A stretch of 64,000 bases of DNA from Spirometra erinaceieuropaei (Eukaryota; Platyhelminthes; Cestoda; Diphyllobothriidea; Diphyllobothriidae): NCBI GenBank assembly GCA_902702965.1, contig CACRXP010000035.1:1884056-1948055 (forward strand), given 5' to 3'. The stretch's first letter is position 1. Each line of letters starts with the position of its first letter. Shown piece after piece: positions 1 to 11,764 of this stretch. The notes under the pieces are model-generated. The model was not told where the DNA came from. It made no database searches and worked only from the letters and a program-made list of their open reading frames with translations. A program made the translations under genes and the position numbers.

Positions 1-206
1 TGGTACAATGTGGGGAAAGTGCTTTGTCTCGACAGTTTCCACGAATGGACCGTTAACGACGACAAGGGTCAGTAGGACTGACTCAAATGGGTTTGAAACA
101 TTTTTCCCCGGGTATGAATTGAAAACAAGCATGTACAGCTGTACATGCTGTACATGCTTGTTTTAAAATGGGTTTGACTAAAAATAAGAGTCCCCACATT
201 GTACCA
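1..206. mobile_element. Small TIR element with central hairpin (MITE-like)
   Basis: Bases 1-16 (TGGTACAATGTGGGGA) are the exact reverse complement of 191-206, giving a perfect 16-bp terminal inverted repeat. The centre has a 20-bp perfect palindrome (129-148) inside a longer hairpin (122-138 pairing with 148-164). A direct repeat of about 12 bp (AAATGGGTTTGA) occurs near 86 and 166. There is no coding sequence, so this looks like a non-autonomous DNA transposon. The left flank is cut by the window, so a target-site duplication cannot be checked. The superfamily is unknown. Confidence 0.6.
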
Positions 207-539
207 ATATTTTGATTAATCTCGACTCCGGGCCCTGACCCCCTTCCCCCTCGTCACACGTACCTTCTGAGTCCCTTTAAGATTTGCCTTTTCCTGAAAA
301 CTAACCGCAGGAGCACACTTACTGGTTGCGCGAACACTGCGTGCATAACTAGACCATTCGTGGTTTATAATTACGTTGGTGATTATCAGTAACCTTGTAG
401 ACAGAGCGTTGTGACCGTTGGATCCCGTATCTACTCATTTTTATCAGTATCAGTCGAGCGCTTATTCACGTCAATTCAACTGTCACGAACGATGATTCCT
501 ACCGTGGCAAGTGCAGGACGGTGAGTTGCGTGAGAATTA
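207..539. other. Unassigned intergenic sequence
   Basis: No gene, repeat or RNA was recognised here. Confidence 0.4.
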
Positions 540-780
540 GTTTATAGTGGAAGCAGACCTGCGCAGCATTTGCCGCAGTCTTTCACTCATATTCGAGACA
601 ACCAAAGGCAGGCTCGGGCATTGGCTGACAAAACTGGACGGCCCGTCTACACGTGCCACGCACGACCTTGATCGCCCACAGTGAACCAGGCTTCTACGGA
701 AACGGGGCAGAGTGCAGCTCGGATCCCGTCTGAGGGGGATTGCCATATTAAGAAGGGCCCACTGGAGTCCGACTCCTTGT
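540..780 (-). repeat. SINE-like family B copy
   Basis: The reverse complement contains the family-B hallmarks: a GTGGCACG block, then GACTGCGGCAAATGCTGCGC, then a stretch matching the 'ACTATAAACTAATTC' and 'CACCGTCC' blocks of the copies near 55.3 and 57.1 kb. It has no plausible coding capacity. A 69-residue minus-strand frame inside it is incidental. This is a diverged copy. Confidence 0.6.
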
Positions 781-2640
781 CCGGAGAGGAGAGCCGAGTT
801 ATCCCGTTAGTTGGCTGCCTTCCAAGCCACGACTTTTAGCGCGTCATGATGGTTTTAAGACCCACCAGATTGTTTATAGTGAGAAGTACGCACTGAGTAC
901 CGTGGGAACGGAATCCCCCAAGTGGACCTTACTCTTTCTTCCATCACCCCCTACACCAGTCTGCTGTCTGAGCCCTGTCAGCCACCGGATGCTAGTGGCT
1001 GGCTTGGCGTGAACCTGTGCCTATGCGTGCCACCACAGTCCCCCATGTGTGTGTATGCTACTTACTATGGAGTGCGCGTATTCTGCACTGCCCGGCTAAC
1101 GAGTTCCGTGTCCTTATTTGAGCCCTATATTAATGCAGGAATTTGTAGCTTCAGGCGGTCGTGTCTCCTTCACAATCCAACTCATCTCCTACGTAGCCCT
1201 ACGTTGAATGGGGGCCAACTTATTTACTGCGGAATAGACACATACACAACAGATCGAACCAGCTGGTCTTTCGCTTAAGCGAGGGCATCTTTGCCAGTCT
1301 AGTTGTTGATTCGCCAGTTTGGGTAGCTGTGATTAATCGAAAATCAGACTGCCACCGGTACGTACGTGCAAGTACGCACTAGAGGCGCAGTGCCGCATCG
1401 GGCATCCATAGTAGGGCCGCTACAGTCTTACCATTCCTACGTAGTGAGATTGAGCGGAGCTGACTGGCCATAAAATTATGCGAAACAGCCTACTTCATCA
1501 AATCATCTTATTTTTTCAGAGTTTTTGCAACTCCGAACATCCTAGATTGACGTCGGGTCTCATAGACCCAGTGTCTTGCCAGTTAGTGACTTTCCAGGAC
1601 ACGAATATAGGGAACTGTGATGGTCTGGGTGTGTGCCAATGAGATTATTATGCCTAAAGAATGCAGAAGATTGTGCCCAACACTACTAAGCCTATGTTTG
1701 ACTCACTCATAGCCGGCAGTGGCGCAGAGCTGTGTTGTTCTACCTGACTTTCGACACATTACTCCTCTGTAGGTTAACTATCCAGCATCTAACTCCCTTT
1801 TCTTTTCAAACACCCTCCAGACCGGGGTTCAATGCGCAGAACTTACGTTGTGCGCTGGACTACTTCTTAGGACGTGGCCATAAAGACATCCTGATTGTCC
1901 TTCATGGCATTCGACAGGGCTCTTGTTCCGCGGTCTTCACGGAAGCAGAAATGGCAAAATATTTCTCCTTCGCTTCCTGTCGCCGTCTCAGTAAGGAGAC
2001 CCTAATCGCTGATGATGACAGGTCAGCTGTTTCTTCCTGAAAGCTTTTCCCTTTTTGTCTTTGCTGTCCGGCTATCTCTATAACTGATTGGTCTGTTGTC
2101 GCCGCTGCTATTGATGCCGCCAATCTTGCCACCACTACCCCCATCTCGACATAGATTACACTCTCAGAACGGTCGTACGTGATTTCGGTCGTGTTGTTGC
2201 ATTTTCACTTCCCACCTCCCTCCCTCCGTCAGTTGACTGATCCCAACCGTGTTGAGCATAGTGTTTTACCCAGCTCAGCGTACAATAATCTGCAGATTGT
2301 GATTTTTCGAAAGATGGAGGTCACGCCAGACCACTGTGTCTATCCACTGACGCTGCAAATACCCAAGCATTCCCAAACGCTATTTCCGACGCTCCGAGGT
2401 TAACTTTTGCCACCGTCAGGAGATGCGGAGTTTGAGATATCTCTGACCAAACGGAGGAAGGAAGGATGAGTTGTCGCCTGACTGGGTGCCACTCGCAGGA
2501 TTTCTGCAAACCTCCAAGTGTCTGATCTCGATCATTTAATGCGAACACCGGGCCATAGTAAACATAGCGCGAATGGGAGTTAGAAGTTTTGATCGCTGAT
2601 GACCGAGAACGATCCTAGTTATTTGTACTCACTTAAGAAT
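781..2640. other. Unassigned intergenic sequence
   Basis: Frames at 922-1278 (+) and 1732-2040 (+) are open for just over 100 codons but lack recognisable domains and start on non-ATG codons. I see no supported gene or repeat. Confidence 0.4.
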
Positions 2641-2644
2641 TAGG

Positions 2645-2705
2645 AGTGCCAACAAAGACAAGTGATGCCGGGAGGGCCATTTTTTGGCTTATTAGCCCCG
2701 TCGTC
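2645..2705 (-). repeat. SINE family A fragment
   Basis: It matches the conserved body of the tRNA-derived SINE family A: a CAACAAAGACAAG block, a GGGCCATTTTTTGGCTTATTAG block, then the GTCGTCAGC block. The tRNA-like head is missing. It is short and diverged. Confidence 0.55.
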
Positions 2706-3181
2706 AGCATTACTTAAGCGACGCTTGTAAAATTGATAGGCACAGGACAAAGTCCCACACTACTCCCTACATCCCGACACTAATAATCTCCCGATTTGCC
2801 ATTGTCATCTTTTCTCGGCTCATTTTTGCAGCCCTTCTAACAATTTGTTTCGCGTTTAAAGTTTGCTGAGGTAGAAGAAAATAATCCGTTTTTCTTTTTT
2901 TATTCAACCCCCCCCCCCTCCCCCGGTGTACACGCCGATGCAGCATCATTCTTGAGTTTGCGACCAAGCGAAATGCGGTTGTCATCTCCAACGATCAGTA
3001 CCGTGACTGGATTAGCGTGAGGCCCGAATTCCGAGATGTTATTGAAAACAGGTCAGTTTTTGTCCTCACTGTCGGGCGTCGGTTTTTAACCCAATTTTCC
3101 TCACTCATTACTTTGGCAGTCTAATGACTGCATTTTGGCACTTGTTGGAAGACTAGCCATGCTGTCGAACATACAATACTT
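2706..3181. other. Unassigned sequence with C-rich tract
   Basis: The only notable thing is a poly-C tract near 2909-2925. A minus-strand frame (2767-2991) reads through it and is probably spurious. Confidence 0.4.
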
Positions 3182-3375
3182 TAGGCAGAATGACATTACC
3201 GACAAAGACAAGGGAGACTGGAATGGCCATTTATGACTTATTGGCCGTCGTCAGCCAGTCACACCCAACCCCGAAGTGTGGAGCACCCGAGGCTCGAAGT
3301 CGCGACCTGTTAGTTAGAAGTCCACGCCTCTAACCACTGGACCGCCGGCCCGTTGTCCGGTCGGTTTCAATCGGG
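3182..3375 (-). repeat. SINE family A copy with tRNA-like head
   Basis: On the minus strand it begins with a tRNA-like head: TGGTTAGAGGCG as a box-A-like block, ACTTCTAA as an anticodon-loop-like block and GACTTCGAGCC as a box-B-like block. The body motifs ACTGGCTGACGACGGC and CCCTTGTCTTTGTCGG follow. The head most resembles tRNA-Arg (TCT), which is an inference. No complete cloverleaf remains. Confidence 0.75.
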
Positions 3376-3768
3376 AATATACAATGATAGGGGGCGCTCA
3401 CCGATCTTTCTTACGGAACTCACTCGTTCCGTCGTGTCTTACGGGCTCTCTCTCGAGCCCAACCAGCAGCCGCACAGCGACGCATGATATAGGCAGAATG
3501 GCATTACCGACAAAGACAAGGGAGACTGGAATGGCCTCGGGTGTTCCACATTTCGGAGTTGGGTATGACTGGCTGACGACGGCTAATAAGCCATAAATGG
3601 CCATTCCAGTCTCCCTTGTCTTTGTCGGTAATGCCATTCTGCCTATATCATGCGCCGCTGTGCGGCTGCTGGTTGGGCTCGAGAGAGAGAGCCCGTAAGA
3701 CAACGAAACGAGTGAGTTCCCTAAAAAACGGTCGATGAGCGCTCCCTAACATTATACAATGCTTTAGG
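3376..3768. repeat. Foldback pair of SINE family A units
   Basis: Bases about 3379-3535 recur as the reverse complement at about 3597-3755. Both arms contain the same SINE body and the GCGGCTGCTGGTTGGGCTC module, joined through a partial unit at 3536-3596. The result is a head-to-head palindrome with arms of about 155 bp. The same arrangement occurs at 36.1-36.7 kb, so this is a recurrent structure. Confidence 0.75.
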
Positions 3769-5519
3769 ACGGTTAAGTTCAATGGATGCTCTACATGCAC
3801 ATTGACAAGGATGACGGAAGAACGGCTGGGCCTAGGTAACCTCACCACCGATCAGTTATCCTGGCAGTCCTTCGCGTAGGATCGTGAGACATAGGGGCGA
3901 GCTCATAAACAGAGTGGCAGCAATCCACGAAACCACCGAAATACATGGGAGTCAGGAAAAAGCAAGTAAGGAAACCAGTATTCCGAGGAGTATCGTCAGT
4001 TCCCGGCCCCGTTTGCCATCTGTCGGGTCTCGCATTGGTCCCGTGGAACACCTTCGCACGGACTGCAACACAACATCATTGTTGACACTTTGGCCGTAAA
4101 AATTGCACCTTTCGACCAAGCGCTGCGCTTTCCCATACTGTGAAAACATGTTCATGCCCCGGGCCGTCCTAGTTAGACATGGTGCTAAATTTCACGCGAT
4201 GGACCGTGTCTCGGCCAAATCCTATCAGCACTCTTGGAATAACTCTAGCTCAGGGCTCCCTGTCTAATACCGAGCAAGCCCGGCCCACTGACACTGCCAT
4301 GAGGCGTCTTTGGCTTCCATGTTAAGATGTAGTGGTGGTTACATCTTGATACGCGTACTGCGCTCCCGACCATAGTTTTTTTTTATCAGAACTTCGCCCC
4401 TAGACATGCTTTATGTCCAACTAGTAGTAGTATTTTTGAACCTTTACTTTGTCGCAATTAGTGAGAGCCACCACTGCCGTAAGAGTAGCAGCCGCTTATG
4501 CGTGGGCTGGATTACAGTCAGTGGGGAATTGTGCGGCCTCTAGACCGACTTATTTTGTTGCGACAGAAGGGACTGAATGTGACCGCGGTTGCCGAATTAT
4601 CACAAATCCATCCCTTTGCCTCATCTACTTGTTGGTTCAACCGCGTGGCCGAACCTCACTCTGTAAACACGAAAAAGGGCACCCGATACCTGGAACAAGA
4701 ACCGTTTTTTTCTCTTGGAGTTTCGGATTAACTCCAACCCGTCACCAGACGCAACTAACTTCTCTCCCGACGAAAACCTCCCTTGAATTAAGCGGCAGCT
4801 GCTCCAAGCCTCAAGGTTGGATTTTGTGGGCGTACTCTTAGCTCTCCGGTGAGTATTGGTGCTTGCAAATCCATTCAGTCATAGCTGACGCTCTGCCGGA
4901 TGGGGCTGTAAGAATTCTCTACTAGACATGTTTCTACTTTTCCTGACCTACTCCTTGTTATAATTCACCAATTTTGTTCTCGCCAGTAGTTCTGTGCGCA
5001 TCTTTAAACTTTTGATGTTGAGCACTGACTCCCCGCCAACCAAGTGGAATCTGACAAGCAGTGTCATTGCGACCTTGGCCTTGTGGATTTAACTTCTTTC
5101 GGGGGTATAATTGTGTCCGGGCTTTTCACGTTTTCTCTCAGATGCTGATGCACTTTTCCTTTTTCTCTATCCCCCTTCCAGACTCATCCCTTACAGTTTC
5201 AATTCGGGTGTTTTCGTAATATCGCATCACCCAATGGGCAAGAGGAAACCGCCTCTGGATGAGATTCTTGCCTTTACCAATTGACCCCTGCAGATTGGAG
5301 GGCTCAGAGAGTGCTACTTGGAGGCCCTGCCGAGATGTATATTTTGCTCAGTGGACTTTCGACCCCATTTCCGACTTCTCCCGCCTTTTGTCGTTTTGAT
5401 GGATAATTTTATGATTCGGTCCATTTCTGTGTTTGTCGTTAAGTCTTCCTTCCCTGCCCAACCTTTCCCCGTGGTTATATCGCCTGGGGGGAACAAGAAT
5501 ATGTACAGTCAACGGGTAT
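3769..5519. other. Unassigned intergenic sequence
   Basis: The open frame at 4449-4841 (about 130 codons) has no recognisable domain and a non-ATG start. No repeat or RNA was recognised. Confidence 0.35.
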
Positions 5520-5590
5520 CTGCCATCTTCTCTGATGATGGATTCGAATAGGAATCCGAACTGTCAGGTGACTAAAGCTACTGTTACAGC
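5520..5590 (+). repeat. Penelope-like element terminal motif
   Basis: It contains TCTGATGATGGATTCGAATA followed by GGAATCCGAACTGTCAGG and GACTAAAGC. This matches the motif at 47.73-47.79 kb (GATGATGG...GGAATCCGGAACGTCGGGCG...AATAAAGC). The motif characteristically lies near the end of Penelope-like elements in this genome type. No coding sequence of the element was found directly upstream. Confidence 0.5.
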
Positions 5591-5924
5591 GATCGTGTCT
5601 CATTTCTTACGACTGCTTCCTGGGACTCGTCTCTTTGGTTCAAATGGGTAATATTCTTTGCTGTATGGGGGCTCCAAGACGAAGAATTACGTCTTATCAC
5701 TACAAATGAGATCTTTCGCGATATAGGTCACTGCACTAATCCTTATTGAAGCCTGGCCCGTAACACTGTTGGTGGTCACTCCCTTTAGGAGATGGAGAAG
5801 GGGGGGGGGAGTGAGGATGACTCACATGGCCGCCTAACCGGTCATATTTGTGGAAAATATGTACTTCTCGGATGGGAGCGGATATGCAAATCCCAGGTTC
5901 TTGTTGTAAAGAAGATGAACACAC

Positions 5925-6530
5925 GATCTCTGGGACAGTAGGTGTATTAGTCTGAGCTTTCGGTCTCGTACAGGAGGCCATCGTCAGAGACTGTGAGAAT
6001 GCGGCATCAAATGAGCAGTTTTTGTAGTCAAGGCATGAAGGATGAATATGAGTGCAGAGGGTGGTATTCGCGATAAGCTGAGTCTCACGGCGGCGTGACC
6101 GCGTGCACCCTTGGCTGGGAATTGGTTCTCGCCTCTTGGCCGCGGGAAAGGAGCGCGTGATAGCAGGGGGGTATGTCAACGCGTCTGTTGATAGAGTTGG
6201 TGCCAGACACCCAGGCCTCCAACAGTTTTCGCCCTGTCTTATTGCTGGCCCGCGCCTACTATCCGCGTGCTCACGAAGTGGCCCTCCTCCAGGGTGTGAG
6301 TGGCGACCTGAGACAACGGGTCGCCTCTCGGGGCCGCCCGTTTATGCTCCGTTATTCGTGAGCTAAGTCGTCGTCCGGTCTGTCCTGTGTAGTGGCGAGG
6401 GCAGTTCCGACATGTGATCTGATAACTGCTCATTTGATGTCGCATTCTCACAGTCCCTGGCGATGACCTCCTGTACGTGACCGAAAGCTCAGGCTAATAC
6501 ACCTGTTCCAGAGATGGTGTGTTCATCTTC
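5925..6530 (-). pseudogene. Penelope-like element GIY-YIG endonuclease remnant with inverted flanks
   Basis: The minus frame from 6451 to 6239 reads CRNC, then HYTGQTGRRLSSRITEHKRA, then LSQVATHTLEEGHF. This is the pattern of the C-terminal GIY-YIG endonuclease of Penelope-like retroelements. After a frame change it continues with GRKLLEAW and NSINRRVD at about 6230-6120, the usual C-terminal tail. The endonuclease is flanked by an inverted repeat (about 5935-6018 and 6425-6515) carrying CTGAGCTTTCGGTC. No reverse transcriptase is attached, so this is a truncated, dead copy. Confidence 0.75.
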
Positions 6531-6779
6531 TTTATATCTACTTCTGTTGACTAAGTAGGCGAGCTTCGAGTGCGTCCTTCAGTTCGATTGTGGCTTGTTT
6601 TCGTGTAAAAAAGATCGGTCATGCTCTTTTACTCCCATCAGTTAGTTGGATTTAGTTCACGTTTGTCTCCGTCTTGTTTCTTAATCTAGGAGCAATTTCG
6701 GCCATACCGTCCTTTTCTTTCTGCGAGCCTTGAGATCCTAATCAGCTCGCATCGTTGGGTCTGAATCACCCTAATCTCC

Positions 6780-8020
6780 TAATCGCCACATAGTAAGTCG
6801 GGTGGACCTCGTTAGGCTTACATTGTCACCCCGGCACATTACGTTAGATCATCAGTGTCCTGCTGCATATTTTGGGATCTCAATTATTGGGAGATTGCTA
6901 GGGACGCATCGTTGGGCTTGTATCCGGGGAGCGGCTGTTGGTCGGAATAGAGTGGATCCAAGCGTCCTCGGTTATTTCGGCGGTTTTCTGTTACATATCT
7001 TGAATTCTACTCGGTTCCAGATAGGCTTTGTATCTCGTTCGCACAGTTGAGTTCGACTTGCGCTCCATAGGCCAGTGAGTAAGTTGGAATACCGTCATCC
7101 ACAGGTGGACCAGTAATGTCCTGCGGTGTGTGCCTAGAAACCTCGGTCATCGCGACACTGCATAATCAGATGGTGTAGCTGGGCTTGATTCCCACTTACC
7201 ACCCCCTTCGGTCGTTCAGTACTCTGGTATGTGACCTTCGCTCGTGTTAGATTTGTACTTGGGCGTTTTCGGTTAGATCAGCAGGTCTCTATCGCATTCT
7301 CTGAAATAATACTGGTTACAGCTATGCTTCATACGTAGATCGCGCAGTTGAGTTTAATTCGTACTTACATCAGCTCTCTCCCCTCAATCCAGTGAATGGC
7401 TGCTGCTCAGAAAATAGTGGGTCCCGGTCACCTTGGATTGCATTGGCCATGTCTCGCTGCATATCCATGAAATCTGCTGGCTGGTAGTTAAGTTTCATAC
7501 TCCGATCTTATAGTTGAGTTCGAATTGCACTTCCGTTCCCAGCGTTGTGTGATCCAGTGCGTCGTTGTCGCTGGGACAAGAGTGACTTTCAGGCCTCTTT
7601 GGTTAGATCAGTGATAATCTACAGCATAATTTAAAAACTTCTCGTTCATAGTTATACTTCATTCATAGATCTTGCAGTTGGGTGGGATTCCTGTTCACAA
7701 TCCCTCACTTTTCGTATTGCAGCGAGTGTCTGTCGCTCGGAACAGGGTAGGTCCCGGACATTTTTAGTTAGATCGGCAATGTCTTGACGTATGATATCAA
7801 CTCGGTGGCAGTTAGCCTTCAATTGACTCCATCCTAGCCAGATCCTAACTATATTGGCTTTAAGTAGGTGCCTTTATTGTCCTTGTAGGATAATTCGTCG
7901 AGTAGTTGTTGGTCGGGCACAGTTTGACCCGAACATTACTGCTGAACCTGTCCTACTCAGCCATTCGAGCCTCCTTGTCGATAATATCCTTATTGCGTAT
8001 ATTGCTGGTGGCTATACAGT
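6780..8020. repeat. Degenerate ~165-bp tandem satellite
   Basis: GTTAGATC-type anchors fall at 7271, 7435, 7601 and 7766, giving spacings of 164, 166 and 165 bp. A second anchor (CAGTTGAGTTCGA and variants) at 7345, 7511 and 7675 has the same period. Older, indel-rich units extend left to about 6840 (anchors 6841, 6969 and 7043), and a partial unit extends right to about 8020. Other shared blocks include GGTCCCGG and TGCTCGGAA. Units are strongly diverged, which suggests an old array. Reading frames inside are spurious. Confidence 0.75.
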
Positions 8021-8735
8021 TGTCTATGAGGGCTTTAAATGGAGTCCAAGGCGCCACTGGACGAACACGTCCGATCAGTGAACGCCTTTCTCCGCCAAAA
8101 GTGCCCTGAAAGCTTTGGGACAACCTCCCATGAATCTGTAACTGTGAAGCTGAAAAGTAAACTTAATGTCCGTGTCATTTGTGAGAAGTAATCGCCAGCA
8201 TGTGACGGTAGTCAGCCTCAGTGCGGGAGAGCAGAGTCCAATTAGGCAGTGTTTTCGACAGATACCAAACAGAGACCTCATATTATGGACAGTTGGCCTT
8301 ACTTCCTGCGTACGGAAGCCTAATGGGAGACCAGATTTTGAGGGTCGGCGTTGATTGGTGGATTTAACTTATGAAGTACTCTTCCAGTGAACGACCCGTC
8401 TGGTTCCGAAACGACTCGTGCAAGTTGAAATGACGTTCTGGAGGATCATGCTTGTACTCCAGATGTGGGCACCTCATTTGGCCAAGTTCGTAGTGAGTGT
8501 CACGTATTTTCACCATATTCTTTCGGCGTATTCCTGACCGTTATCGCACACAAGCATGACCTTTCTTCAGAACTCGAGCCCAACTACACGTCACTATGTT
8601 TTGCAAACTAATTCTTACTTTATTGCGGACTGACATCGTCTCAACTTGTTGCCAGAAGATATCACCGTTGGCGGGCTTTTGAAATTGAGCGGCCATTTTT
8701 CGTCTTTTCCCTATAGTCACATGAATATTTATTAA
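8021..8735. other. Unassigned sequence upstream of LINE
   Basis: No feature was recognised. The 5' end of the LINE that follows is not defined and could extend into this stretch. Confidence 0.35.
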
Positions 8736-9593
8736 TTGCATACCCCAGTCTTATTCCTTTGTTTTAATTTATCTATTCCTATGAGGTTGTCTTTACAGTA
8801 CGCTAGCACCTTTTTAAAGGAGCTTAAACCCTGCGAAATTTCTGCATCGATTTTTCCGCCTCCTGATCATGACTCCAGTGGTTGCACTTTGCGGCCAATT
8901 TGTCGTTTCTGCGATTGTCCTGCGTTGGCGTTCTCATGCTCCCAAACGCAACGAACTCACCGTGCCATCAGCAGTTACACTCTGACAACTTGTCCTGTTT
9001 CTCGTCCTTCCTCGCTGGCCTTCCCAAGCTCGTATCAGCAAAGGCCAATTTTTCGAAAGCAACATCGCTGTGGATGGCAAGTTGCGCTTAAACGCCAGCC
9101 TAATAACAAGTTGTCAATCCCGGGTTTTCTTTCGACTAACTGTCGATCGATATTTAACAAAGCCCATGATTTGGAATTACTTCTGTCAACCAAAGAACAT
9201 GGCAAAACAGGAGTAATTTGCCTTCAGGAGACGTGGTTGAATAGCCATATTGACTCGGAACTAATCACTTCTTTGACATTTTGTCGTTTTCGAAATGATA
9301 GGGCATCTCCAACAGGCAGTAGAGGTGGAGGAGTGGCCATTTTTGTCAATCAAGACTGGTGTATAAATTGTAAGCCCCTGTTTTCATATTCTGGTGATTT
9401 AATTGATGTAATTGCTGTCATCTGTAAGCCCCATTTGTTAAATAGCTTTAAGGGTATTATATTTGTCAGTATTTACATCCCCCCTTCCACAAATGAAGGC
9501 TCTCTGGGCCGTTTTTTGACTTCCTCACACAAAAACTTTCTTCATTATCCTCAGACCATCTTATTCTTTTGCGCGGTGATTTTAACCGTGTGA
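8736..9593 (+). pseudogene. LINE 1 N-terminal region and endonuclease, first frame
   Basis: From about 9120 the frame reads FLSTNCRSIFNK, ICLQETWL and GGGVAIFV, the N-terminal pattern of an apurinic-like endonuclease; the QET motif carries the catalytic glutamate. The upstream part (8736-9110) is compositionally ordinary and unrecognised. The frame ends at 9593 just past the point where the GDFN motif should appear. That motif is instead in the next frame at about 9572, so a single frameshift separates the two halves. The 8736 start is not an ATG, so the true start is unknown. Confidence 0.75.
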
Positions 9594-11764
9594 GTTTTCG
9601 GCCCATTACCCTTCTGGGTTTTGATGACCTTGTTTCATTCAATACACGGGCTGATGCCCCTCTTGATCACATATTGACCAATTACCCAAAGCTTTTTTGT
9701 ATTAAAAATAAAGCTCCACTCTCCGGGTCTGATCACTCAGTGCTACTAGGACTTCCAAAAGTCTATTCCACCTCTAAGCGTCAACTGCTTACAAAACCCG
9801 AGAGGAAAATTACTGTTCGAGACACATCCGTAGATAAGATCCACTTACTGCAGAGTTCAATTACTAGTACTATCCCAACTTTTCTAGCACTACCAAATGC
9901 TGAATTATGCTCTAATTATCTTACGCTATTTTTGAATCACATTTTTGATATTTGTTGTCCCCGTGAAACTGTTATGGTCAGGCCTGACAGAATCTCCTCA
10001 CCATACCTCAAACACTTGAGACGTCGCAAAGAAGCCTTCTACAAAATGGGTCAGCGTGGCAAGGTGAAGGATATCAATGTTTTAATAAAGAACAAAATTG
10101 CCAAACTTAACGGTTTATTCGTTAGTCAACTTTTTTCTACTTCATCCACCCCCTCCTCTCCTTTTCCTTCTGCTGAACTGTGGAGGAATCTCAAGCGTCT
10201 CACTGGTCAACGTAATATACTTGAACCCATTGACGTAGATTTAAACTCTTTAAATCGGAATTTTATCTGTACTTCTAACGACTCCCCTTCTCGCCCAAAC
10301 GAAATTTACCTACCACCATGTGACTTTACTCCTGTGACTGTGACAACAGTGGAACACCATCTCTAAAAGATTCGCGGGTCAACGGCGGCTGGGCCGGACG
10401 GTGTCTCTCCTTTTCTCCTTAAGTCTTGCTGTTTGCAGATAGCTCCCGTCTTGACCCACCTTATTAATCTATCCTTCATAGAGTCCAAGATTCCTGACGC
10501 CTGGCGTACAGTAAGAATTACTCCAATCCCTAAAAAATCTTTAACTTTTGCTCCTAAATCTTTCCGTCCTATTGCCTGCTCTTCTGCACTCCTGAAACTT
10601 ACTGAACGAGTTGCATTAGATTCCCCTAAGTACTCCTCCGTCAATTTTTCTGATCCTCTACAATTTGCATACAAGGCAAAGCGTAGCACCTTGGATGCTG
10701 TTGCTTTAGTTGTTCATTCAGCTTTGAGAGACTTAGACAAGGGATGCCGTGCATATGCATGTGCTTTTCTCGACTACTCATCCGCCTTCAACACTATTCC
10801 GCGCCAACTCCTCCTGACCACAGCAGCTGCGTGCGACACTCCGAGCTGGGTTGTCTCTTGGCTTAGAGATTATTTTTCCTCCCGCACTCAGTTCGTCCAG
10901 TCGGGAAAGAGAAAATCTTCTATTCTTCCAAATAATTGTGGAGTTCTACAAGGTTCCATCTTATCCCCTCATCTTTTCTCCCTACATACTGATGATCTGA
11001 GATCGCCAAACGACTGCCTGTATGTTAAGTATGCCGATGACATGGTTGTAGGCCACCCACTCAAAAACCTGACCCACCTACAGTCTTTAAAGGATGGCTT
11101 AGACCACGTCTCCGCATGGTCTTCGAGTAATGGACTCCTACTCAACAATCAGAAATCAGTACAGTGTGTGTTTCGATTGCGACCCTCTCCCATTCCTGAA
11201 CCTTTGGATATTCTTCCCAATGAGGTATCTTCTTTCCGGTACCTAGGTGTTACTTTATCCTCAAATCTCTCTTTCTCTCTTCATATGGAAACCCTTTTAA
11301 CAAAGATTCAAAAACTTGTTTATTATATTTGTCGTCTACGTTCATATCACACACCCCAGTCCTTAATCTGGCGATTCATAGATGGCTGTATTCTTCCACC
11401 CATTCTTTATTGTTCTCCAGTTATTTTTCCAGCTTTACTTAAAAAAGATCTAATTATTGTTAAAGGTGTCATTCGAATGCTCGCCTCTGCTGTTGGTGTT
11501 TCCTATCATATTTTAGTTGATATCATCGTGCAGCGACACTTCAACTCGGGGGCACAATTCGCTGACCGAATTCTGAATGACACCGTCCATCCCCTTCATA
11601 ATGAGTTAATGGCTGCGAAATCCTTACGCTCCATGCGTCGATGCTTCCGCCACATCCCTTGTCGCACTTTGGTTTATCAGAATTCCATACTGCTATTCCT
11701 AGCCCGGTATCTCACCTGCAAAGATGTTGAAAAACAAAAACTAAAACTCGATCTTGCACCTTAA
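9569..11764 (+). pseudogene. LINE 1 endonuclease C-terminus and reverse transcriptase
   Basis: This is one frame broken only by the TAA at 10364-10366. It begins with RGDFN, then LDHILTN and SGSDHSVLLG, the last endonuclease motifs. After the linker come RT motifs: AGPDGVSPFLLK, DAWRTVRITPIPKK, FRPIACSS, FAYKAKRSTLDAV, CAFLDYSSAFNTI (motif A), GVLQGSILSP, VKYADDMVV (motif C, intact YADD) and FRYLGVTL. Between GDFN and LGFDD it seems shorter than usual, which suggests a small deletion. The catalytic residues are present, so it was disabled recently relative to the other LINEs here. Confidence 0.85.

Noticed and set aside
922..1278. 118-codon open frame
   Set aside because: Non-ATG start, no domain, no splice or neighbour support.
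4449..4841. 130-codon open frame
   Set aside because: No recognisable domain, non-ATG start, overlapped by another equally open frame.
6780..8020. CRISPR-like array
   Set aside because: Units are ~165 bp and diverged along their whole length, with no short conserved repeat and unique spacers, and the DNA is eukaryotic.
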